Part shown: piece by piece, positions 58,490-64,000 of the stretch
How positions within the stretch are numbered: position 1 is the stretch's first letter
Layout of the letters: each line of letters begins with the position of its first letter
NCBI RefSeq assembly: GCF_016861605.1
Contig: NZ_BOLM01000003.1
Coordinates: 186,001-250,000 of the forward strand
Source of the DNA: Levilactobacillus wangkuiensis
GTDB taxonomy: Bacteria; Bacillota; Bacilli; Lactobacillales; Lactobacillaceae
Direction of reading: 5' to 3'
Length of the DNA stretch: 64,000 nucleotides
Translations under genes and position numbers: made by a program
Notes under the pieces: generated by a model
Told to the model about the DNA's origin: nothing
Databases searched by the model: none
What the model saw: the letters and a program-made list of their open reading frames with translations, nothing else

Positions 58490-58762
58490 TCGCCTTACCG
58501 GACGGTGAAAACTGGGCCGGTACGCGGTGCTGTTCGTTCCCGACGGCGGGCTCAAAATGCCCTGTTGTGGGGTCGGTTCCAGACTGAGGAGCGGTCTTCC
58601 ACCTCAACTTTGAGCCAAAGAACGGTCTCAAAGGTTGTCCCATGGGCTAAGCTGAGTGAGAAACCTCAGCTAAGACCATCGACACAGCTGGTCACTTTGG
58701 CCCACCTCTGGTCACTGACATCCACCAGCGTAGCCCATTTTCACCGCCCTCACGGCTGGCAC
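58490..58762 (+). repeat. Family A structured intergenic repeat, copy A11
   Basis: Terminal stem CCGGACGGTGAAAACTGGGC with GCCCATTTTCACCGCCCTCACGG. Hairpin 1 TTTGAGCC...GGTCTCAAA and hairpin 2 CTAAGCTGAG...CTCAGCTAAG. Sense orientation, directly behind the NUDIX gene. I see no clear terminator downstream, the one exception among stop-proximal copies. Confidence 0.88.
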
Positions 58763-58905
58763 TGCGTAAACCCATCAAAACGTTTCCCTTTAATTCAAAT
58801 ATGACAGTTAGTTACTTTCGTTCCTGCCAGTGGATCCAAGACGACCACCGCACCAATCAATCTCGTAACAGGCACTTTTTCACAATAGCCTTAAACTATT
58901 TAAAC

Positions 58906-59085
58906 CTAGTCCTCCTCAACCTCACGCCAGAAACTTAAAACCACTAAGAAGCCACCGGTCCCTAGTCCAACCATGCGCAAAAATGAATCATCGACTGGCC
59001 ACAGATAGAGCTCAATGCCCAAACAAATGAGGCCTAACCAAAACACTAACGTTCGATAAAAATGCCGGTTAAATTGCGTTTTCAT
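58906..59085 (-). CDS. Small two-helix membrane protein
   Basis: 59 aa from ATG 59085 (GAGGAG upstream). Two hydrophobic segments (YRTLVFWLGLICLGIELYLW and FLRMVGLGTGGFLVVLSFW) joined by a short acidic loop (PVDDS) and an acidic tail REVEED. No family recognised. The good RBS and a promoter-like AT-rich region upstream support it as a real small gene. Confidence 0.65.
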   Translation of the reverse strand: MKTQFNRHFYRTLVFWLGLICLGIELYLWPVDDSFLRMVGLGTGGFLVVLSFWREVEED

Positions 59086-59214
59086 GCGCCCATCTCCTCG
59101 TACTTCATACATTCTAAAGCCAATTTTAGTGGGCTTAGAATACGCCAACGCCGGACAAAGATAGGTGGATTCACCCCAATTTGTTCGGTGACTGCTAAAA
59201 CTTACACGAATATC

Positions 59215-59250
59215 AAAAGGCTCGAGACAACAACCGTCTCGGGCCTTTTG
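59215..59250. terminator. Bidirectional intrinsic terminator
   Basis: AAAGGCTCGAGAC...GTCTCGGGCCTTTT. On the minus strand it ends the oxalate decarboxylase operon after repeat A12. Confidence 0.85.
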
Positions 59251-59309
59251 ATTATCATTCTCATCTTAATTTAAATCCGACCACTGCTAATTATTTATGG
59301 CACTGGACC

Positions 59310-59588
59310 AAACCAGTGTCTGCCGCCAGACTGATGAAACAGGACACGTTGGTGGATCTCAGTGACCAGAGGCGGGCCAAAGTGACCAGCTGTGTCGATG
59401 GTCTTAGCAGAGCGATTTTTCTCTACTTAGCCCATGGAACAACCTTTGCGACCGCTTCTCGGTCGCAAAGGTGAGGTGGAAGCCCGCCCTTTGGCTGGAA
59501 CCGGCCCCACAGCAGGGCACTTTGAGCCCACCGTCGGGAACGAACAGCCCCATGTCCGGCCCGGTTTTCACCAGTCCGGAGACCCGCG
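59310..59588 (-). repeat. Family A structured intergenic repeat, copy A12
   Basis: Full copy in minus orientation abutting the TAA of the FAD oxidoreductase gene. Both hairpins, GCTGTG box and ACACAGC box are present. Lies between the stop codon and the terminator. Confidence 0.88.
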
Positions 59589-60917
59589 TTAAGTCCAGAT
59601 GCCGTACAAATCAGCGGCTGAGGATGGGTAGGCGAAAAACGTGTCGTGTAACGCTTCTGGTGTCACGTGTTGCTGGATCAAGAGAGCCAACTGGTTGATC
59701 ACCGTGTCGGCCTGGTAGCTAATGGCTTCGGCACCAACCACTTCACCACTTTGACGATTAATTACCAACAGCAATTTCGCATCGGTATCGTAGTTCCGTT
59801 GATACGTTAACCACTGACTTAGGTCAACGGTCTTCAGGGCATAGTGCACGGAATCTTGGCGCGCAGCCGTAACGCTGGCACCCACCTGCGCTAACCGGGG
59901 GAGACTGAAGACGGCGCTGGCCTGAAGCGGATAGGCAATCGGAAACGCTTGGGGCGCACTCAGCGCGTCGCCCACATATTTGCCTTGATAAATGGCATAG
60001 TTTGCCAAATTAGGCGTTCCGGTGACGGCACAATCCCCGACCGCATAAATCTGGGGATTGCTAGTCTGCAGGTACTCATTGACGCGAATGCCGTGGGGGG
60101 TTACGGCCACCCCAGCGGCTTTCAAATTCAGGTCCTCGACGTTAGCCAGTCGGCCTAAAGCCGCGTAAACCACGTCGGTGGACCAGTGAACACCCTGCTG
60201 CGTCGTCACCTCAAGTTCCGTCGGCGCCTGAGCCAATCGGGAAATTTCATCATCAAAAATCATGTGCACGTTGTGTTTGGCCAGGCTGGCCAACAGCGTT
60301 TGGACAAGTTGGCCATCAAAACCGCGGAGCGCCACGTGGTTGTGTTGGATCAGCGTTACGGTGGCGCCCGCCTCACTTGCGATACCGGCAATCGCAAAAG
60401 CAATCACGCCGGCACCCAGGATTGTGATGCGTTGCGGCAGTTGGTGACTTCGGAAAAAGCTGCCGGAGTGTTGAATCAACTGGCCGCCAGGAATGGCGAC
60501 TTCGCGGGGACGCGCCCCGGTCGCAATCACAAAATTTTTCGCTGTCAGCAGTTCGCCATTGACGCGCACCTGCTGGTCATTCACAAATTCGGCATGGCCC
60601 TCAAAGGTGGTGACGCCATTGGTCTGGAAACGTTGTTTGAACCGTTCCTGCGTCTGCCCCACGACGGCATCCCGATGAGTGGCTAGTCGTGACCAGTCCA
60701 CTGGTGGCACCGGGCCATTCTGTTGGGCAAACGCACGGTGGGCTTCGACGCCCGCTAATAGGACCTTCTTCGGGGTACTTCCCCGCGTCACGGTGGTGCC
60801 ACCCCAATCACGCTGCTCAATAACCGCAACGGATTGACCGTGGGCGACGGCCCGCATGGCGGCACCGGCACCGCCGACACCCCCACCGATGACGATGGTC
60901 TCAAATGTTTGCGTCAT
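59589..60917 (-). CDS. FAD/NAD(P) oxidoreductase of the disulfide-reductase family without redox cysteines
   Basis: 442 aa from ATG 60917. Class I pyridine-nucleotide-disulfide reductase architecture: FAD loop ETIVIGGGVGGAGAAMRA, NAD(P) loop ITILGAGVIAFAIAGIAS, second FAD motif QIYAVGDCAVTG and a C-terminal dimerisation domain. The CxxxxC redox motif (GGTCxxxGCxPxK) is GGTTVTRGSTPKK, both cysteines replaced (T42, S47). The C-terminal catalytic His of HPTxxE is Tyr (FFAYPSSAADL). It cannot be a thiol reductase; an NAD(P)H oxidase, quinone reductase or transhydrogenase role is possible. It lies 10 bp behind oxdC, in one operon. Confidence 0.85.
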   Translation of the reverse strand: MTQTFETIVIGGGVGGAGAAMRAVAHGQSVAVIEQRDWGGTTVTRGSTPKKVLLAGVEAHRAFAQQNGPVPPVDWSRLATHRDAVVGQTQERFKQRFQTNGVTTFEGHAEFVNDQQVRVNGELLTAKNFVIATGARPREVAIPGGQLIQHSGSFFRSHQLPQRITILGAGVIAFAIAGIASEAGATVTLIQHNHVALRGFDGQLVQTLLASLAKHNVHMIFDDEISRLAQAPTELEVTTQQGVHWSTDVVYAALGRLANVEDLNLKAAGVAVTPHGIRVNEYLQTSNPQIYAVGDCAVTGTPNLANYAIYQGKYVGDALSAPQAFPIAYPLQASAVFSLPRLAQVGASVTAARQDSVHYALKTVDLSQWLTYQRNYDTDAKLLLVINRQSGEVVGAEAISYQADTVINQLALLIQQHVTPEALHDTFFAYPSSAADLYGIWT

Positions 60918-60927
60918 GAAATCACTT

Positions 60928-62142
60928 CTATTCGCTGAAAACGTCGGCAGCACTACTGGTATCTGGTGCGCTCTTTGGGTGTTGCACTTCACGACCGGCG
61001 GCATCCTTGTACCAAACGACCGCAGCCTCTTCACTTGGGAAACCTTCAACCGTTGAAACGGGCAGGTTCAGGTGATCGGAAACCATTTGCGATGGGGACG
61101 TTGCTAACCACTTGTTCAAGGAAACGTCGGAGTAAACCGCGTTCTTAAACAATTCGATAAAGATCAGTGGTTCCGTTCCAATGTTTTGAATGTAGTGACC
61201 GGCTTCCTTAGGAATGACGCCCACGTCACCGGCGTTAAAGTTAAACGTCCGGGCTAACGTGTTGGAGTTAAAGACGCCCACCTTGGCTTGGCCTTGAATG
61301 TAGTAATCCCATTCCTCAGACTTGGGGTGCCAGTGCATTTCCCGCATCCCACCGGGTTGCACTTCAACAATGGCCGCAGAAATCGTCTTGGCCGCTGGGA
61401 AGACAGATTGGTCAACGATCCAGACCTTGCCGGCTTCAAATTCCTTGGCGGGAACATCCTTCATGTGCAGCGTCAGTGGCGTTTGCATTGGTGTTCCGGG
61501 CTTCTTCACCGTGTCGATAGGGCCGGGAACGCTCCCATTAAAGATGTATTTTTCATGACTTGGCAGTGGCTTCAACGTGTCTTCGTCGACCTTAAAGTTA
61601 GCCGCAATCACATCTTTAGGCGTGTGCGCCAGCCAATCGGTCAGGAGGAAGGTGTTGTTTTCAGAAAAGTCGGGTTCACTGAAGACTAACAGGAACTCAC
61701 AGCCTTGGTCCAGCGCCTGAATGGAGTGCGGAATCCCAGCTTCAAAGTCCCACAGGTCACCGGCTTCAATGTCGTCAATGAAGCTTTCGCCCTTTTCATT
61801 CAAGGCCGTGACCCGAGCGTTACCGCGTAGCATCATGGCCCATTCGGCTTCCTTGTGCCAGTGCATTTCCCGGTAAGAACCAGGCTTCAAGCACATGTCG
61901 ACACCCGCTAAATCGTGAGAAGCGGGCAGTTCACGGTTGGTGACCTCACGCGTCCAGCCGCCAGATTCCAACCGCATATGCACGTCGGAAAAACTAAAAC
62001 GGAGGTTCGCAACCGTCCCGTGGTCAGTGGTTGGTGGTACCAATAAGTCCGGGTTTTGTAAATCGCGTTGATAGTTCCGGGGGCCCTGGTCGATCCAGCC
62101 AGTATGGTCTTCATTACGAATTGGTTCTTGCTTATCAGTCAT
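60928..62142 (-). CDS. oxdC: Oxalate decarboxylase (bicupin)
   Basis: 404 aa, two cupin domains. N-terminal manganese site H94, H96, E100, H139 (REMHWHKEAEW...IPHS) with R91. C-terminal site H270, H272, E277, H316 (REMHWHPKSEEW...AGHY). The active-site lid, SENS in the Bacillus enzyme, is SENN at about 160-163, so the Glu that donates the proton in decarboxylation is retained. Converts oxalate to formate and CO2, consuming a proton. AAAGGGG precedes the ATG. No oxalate transporter is adjacent. Confidence 0.92.
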   Translation of the reverse strand: MTDKQEPIRNEDHTGWIDQGPRNYQRDLQNPDLLVPPTTDHGTVANLRFSFSDVHMRLESGGWTREVTNRELPASHDLAGVDMCLKPGSYREMHWHKEAEWAMMLRGNARVTALNEKGESFIDDIEAGDLWDFEAGIPHSIQALDQGCEFLLVFSEPDFSENNTFLLTDWLAHTPKDVIAANFKVDEDTLKPLPSHEKYIFNGSVPGPIDTVKKPGTPMQTPLTLHMKDVPAKEFEAGKVWIVDQSVFPAAKTISAAIVEVQPGGMREMHWHPKSEEWDYYIQGQAKVGVFNSNTLARTFNFNAGDVGVIPKEAGHYIQNIGTEPLIFIELFKNAVYSDVSLNKWLATSPSQMVSDHLNLPVSTVEGFPSEEAAVVWYKDAAGREVQHPKSAPDTSSAADVFSE

Positions 62143-62174
62143 TCGAAAATCCCCTTTACCTATAAGATAATTTT

Positions 62175-62203
62175 AGTATAAGTCACTTGTGACCGTTAAT
62201 CAA
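62175..62203 (-). promoter_or_regulatory. oxdC promoter with internal dyad
   Basis: Minus strand TTGATT, 17 bp, TATACT. The spacer holds GTCACAAGTGAC (62182-62193), an almost perfect inverted repeat suited to a repressor or activator. Confidence 0.75.
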
Positions 62204-62321
62204 TCATATAGACAACTTTATATATTACAGATTACATTAAAAAACCGTAAATGTAATGTAAATAAAGAAAGTAGTCGTTATTGTGCCACGTATAACGTTT
62301 TATGTAACGCTTTTACTAAAC

Positions 62322-62354
62322 AAAAAACCAGCCATCGACTAAATGACTGGTTTC
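62322..62354 (-). terminator. Intrinsic terminator of the lepA-like gene
   Basis: AAACCAGTCATTT...ATGGCTGGTTTTTTG on the minus strand, beyond repeat A13. Confidence 0.8.
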
Positions 62355-62458
62355 GGATAAATATTCGCTTATTTGTTTACAAGATAATAGAAAAGTTAAG
62401 CACACGTCATACAGACAATTCAGTACCATGAAGGGCCTCACACCGCCCGTAGAAGTAG

Positions 62459-62759
62459 GTTAAACCAGCGTCAGCCGCAGGGGTGGTGAAAATGGGTCAC
62501 ACGGTGGATGTCAGTGACCAGAGGCGGGCCAAAGTGACCAGCTGTGTCGATGGTCTTAGCAGAGCGATTTTCCTCTGCTTAGAGCATGGGACAACCTTTG
62601 CGACCGCTACTCAGGCGGAAAGTTGAGGTGGAAGCCCGCCCCTCAGGCTGGAACCGGCCCCACAGCAGGGCGCTTTGAGCCCGCCGCCGGGAACGGACAC
62701 TACCGCGTTCCGGCCCAGTTTTCACTAGCCCGGAGGCGAATCCAACAAACAAGTTTAGC
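62459..62759 (-). repeat. Family A structured intergenic repeat, copy A13
   Basis: Full copy in minus orientation, from GGTTAAACCAG to the stop codon of the lepA-like gene. Stem GGGGTGGTGAAAATGGG with CCCAGTTTTCACTAGCCC. Sense to that gene and followed by its terminator. Confidence 0.88.
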
Positions 62760-62760
62760 C

Positions 62761-64000
62761 CTACTTTTCTAAGTCGAGGACGGCGTTGAAGACTTCCTGG
62801 GGCAGCTCGATATCGCTGTGCGCCGACTGCCGCTTATTCATGCTCTGCCGCCGTAACAACGCCTGCTTCTTAGACGTGCTGCGCTTCTCGCCGTTAGCCG
62901 CGGCATTCTTCCGCAGCGGTGGCACGTCGACGCGGGCCAACGCCTTGCCTTCAACCACCGATTGGACCGGCATAGGATTTAGTTTACGCGGAATCACGAA
63001 CTTTAATTTGTGAACCAGCTCTTGGGCCATCAGCGGTGCGTCCTCGCGGTGAACCACGAAGGATAGCGCGTCGACCCGCGCGTAGTTCACGTGAACCTCC
63101 ACCTTGACCACGTCGGCAATGTCGTAGCCCGCCAGCTCGGTCGTTAGCGTGGCGTACCCGTGAGAAACGGACTTCAGCGCGTTGAAAAAGTCGTAGGCAA
63201 TTTCAGCAAACGGCAATTGGTATTCGAGGACGACCAAGTCCCCTTGGTTACGCATATCCTGGAGTTCCCCCTTATGTTGGGTGGCCAACTTCATCACGTC
63301 GCTCAGGCTCTCGCTGGTCGTGGTAATGGTCGCCGTGGCTAAGGGTTCCTCGACGTAATCGATTTGACTGTAGTCGGGGAACTTGATGGGATTGTCGACA
63401 ATCACTGGTTCGTCCACGTTTTTCACGTGCACGCGGTAGGTCACATTAGGCGCCGTGGTCAGCACGTCCAGGCCGTACTCGTCATGCAGGCGTTCGCGGA
63501 TGATTTGCAAATGGAAGATACCCAGGAAGCCACACCGGAAACCGGCTCCTAGGGCGTCGGAACTTTCTGGTCGGTAGTGGAACGACGCATCGTTGAGCGC
63601 CAGCTTTTCCACGGCCAATTGTAAATCGTGGTAATGATCACCCTGGGGATAGAACCCGGCGAAGACCATCGACTGCGAGGGTTGATACCCCGGGAGCGCC
63701 GTGGCCGTGGGGTTGGCCACACTGGTCAGCGTATCCCCGACCCGTAAGGCTTGTGGGTCCTTCAACCCGGTCACCACGTAGCCCACATCGCCGGCCACCA
63801 ACTGCTTGGCAGCGACCCGTTGTGGCGTGAAAATGCCAATTTCGTTGGCCGTCACCGGTTGGTCGGTGGCCATTAATTTCAGCTTATCGTTCGGCTTCAG
63901 CTGCCCATCCATCAACCGGACGTAGGCAATAATGCCCTTGAAGGCGTCGTACTGAGAGTCGAAAACCAGCGCCTTGAGTGGCTGCTTCACCGATCCCGTG
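62761..64000 (-). CDS. lepA: LepA/elongation factor 4-like GTPase, C-terminal part (runs off window)
   Basis: About 413 codons visible, lacking the G domain. Domain II begins PLKALVFDSQYDAFKGIIAYVR. Later EF4 landmarks are VFAGFYPQGDHYHDLQLAVEKLALNDASFHYRPESSDALGAGFRCGFLGIFHLQIIRERL, FPDYSQIDYVEEPLA and SVSHGYATLTTELAGYDIADVVKVEVHVN. The C-terminal domain, normally rich in KRKLLEKQK and VEIPQEAF, is altered (KNAAANGEKRSTSKKQALLRRQSMNKRQSAHSDIELPQEVFNAVL). This divergence suggests a second LepA paralogue rather than the housekeeping copy. EF4 back-translocates or remodels stalled ribosomes. Confidence 0.88.
   Translation of the reverse strand, partial: TGSVKQPLKALVFDSQYDAFKGIIAYVRLMDGQLKPNDKLKLMATDQPVTANEIGIFTPQRVAAKQLVAGDVGYVVTGLKDPQALRVGDTLTSVANPTATALPGYQPSQSMVFAGFYPQGDHYHDLQLAVEKLALNDASFHYRPESSDALGAGFRCGFLGIFHLQIIRERLHDEYGLDVLTTAPNVTYRVHVKNVDEPVIVDNPIKFPDYSQIDYVEEPLATATITTTSESLSDVMKLATQHKGELQDMRNQGDLVVLEYQLPFAEIAYDFFNALKSVSHGYATLTTELAGYDIADVVKVEVHVNYARVDALSFVVHREDAPLMAQELVHKLKFVIPRKLNPMPVQSVVEGKALARVDVPPLRKNAAANGEKRSTSKKQALLRRQSMNKRQSAHSDIELPQEVFNAVLDLEK

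Noticed and set aside
1111-62759. Reading family A as insertion sequences or a CRISPR array
   Set aside because: No transposase frame is present in any copy, copies are dispersed, and there are no regularly spaced short repeats. A MITE origin is not excluded, but covariation in every helix is not explained by it.

Overview
The window looks like a chromosome segment of a Lactobacillaceae species, most like the Levilactobacillus brevis group. I infer this from gene content only, since no database search was possible. Supporting genes are a WxL/DUF916-DUF3324 surface cluster, many small secreted proteins with LPxTG-free signal peptides, a GH65 disaccharide phosphorylase, gldA, phenolic acid decarboxylase with PadR, Gram-positive Shine-Dalgarno sites, frequent TTG/GTG starts and T-run terminators. 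No phage, insertion sequence, CRISPR array or rRNA is visible. One tRNA-Gln is present.

Layout. 1-7.1 kb: 3' part of a DapE-like peptidase, then a minus-strand three-gene WxL surface-protein operon and an unknown gene. 7.7-15.5 kb: amino-acid permease, GNAT, flavodoxin, FabV-type enoyl reductase, an ABC exporter and a tRNA-dihydrouridine synthase. 15.6-17.5 kb: PadR / HAAS (DUF1700) / DUF4097 envelope-stress operon. 17.7-22.7 kb: secreted proteins, an isochorismatase-type hydrolase, a C39-like secreted protease, an NlpC/P60 remnant and an unrecognised three-gene cassette whose last two genes are HTH-bearing paralogues. 22.8-34.8 kb: arginase-like protein, membrane-bound MerR protein, glycerate kinase behind a truncated acyl-CoA synthetase, an arylsulfotransferase lipoprotein, MerR-controlled oxidoreductase, nucleoside hydrolase, tRNA-Gln, a LacI regulator and a pentapeptide-repeat protein. 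35.5-40.6 kb: ROK fructokinase / polyol-type dehydrogenase / membrane protein / glyoxalase operon and a CcpA-type gldA. 41-45.8 kb: guanidine-I riboswitch with an SMR pump pair, then small secreted proteins and a secreted histidine-phosphatase-like protein. 46-52 kb: GH65 phosphorylase, two alpha/beta hydrolases and a GPH sugar transporter with a perfect cre site. 52.8-58.5 kb: secreted tyrosine phosphatase, a decayed PemIK toxin-antitoxin, PadR with phenolic acid decarboxylase, a Fic toxin with an HTH-VbhA-type antitoxin, and a NUDIX hydrolase. 59-64 kb: an FAD oxidoreductase lacking its redox cysteines in operon with a bicupin oxalate decarboxylase, and the 3' part of a divergent LepA.

The most striking feature lies between the genes. 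A large intergenic repeat (family A, at least 14 copies of about 90-300 bp) keeps the same nested stem architecture while the stem sequences change in a compensatory way from copy to copy, which suggests a selected RNA (or single-stranded DNA) fold. Copies next to a stop codon are always in the sense direction, and six of those seven are followed by an intrinsic terminator. Copies upstream of genes always point the opposite way. A second family (B, about 100-120 nt long hairpins bounded by GTGC/GCAC) sits directly behind the stop codons of three minus-strand catabolic genes. I regard these two families, the three-gene HTH cassette at 21.2-22.7 kb and the Fic/HTH-VbhA pair as the best candidates for undescribed biology here.
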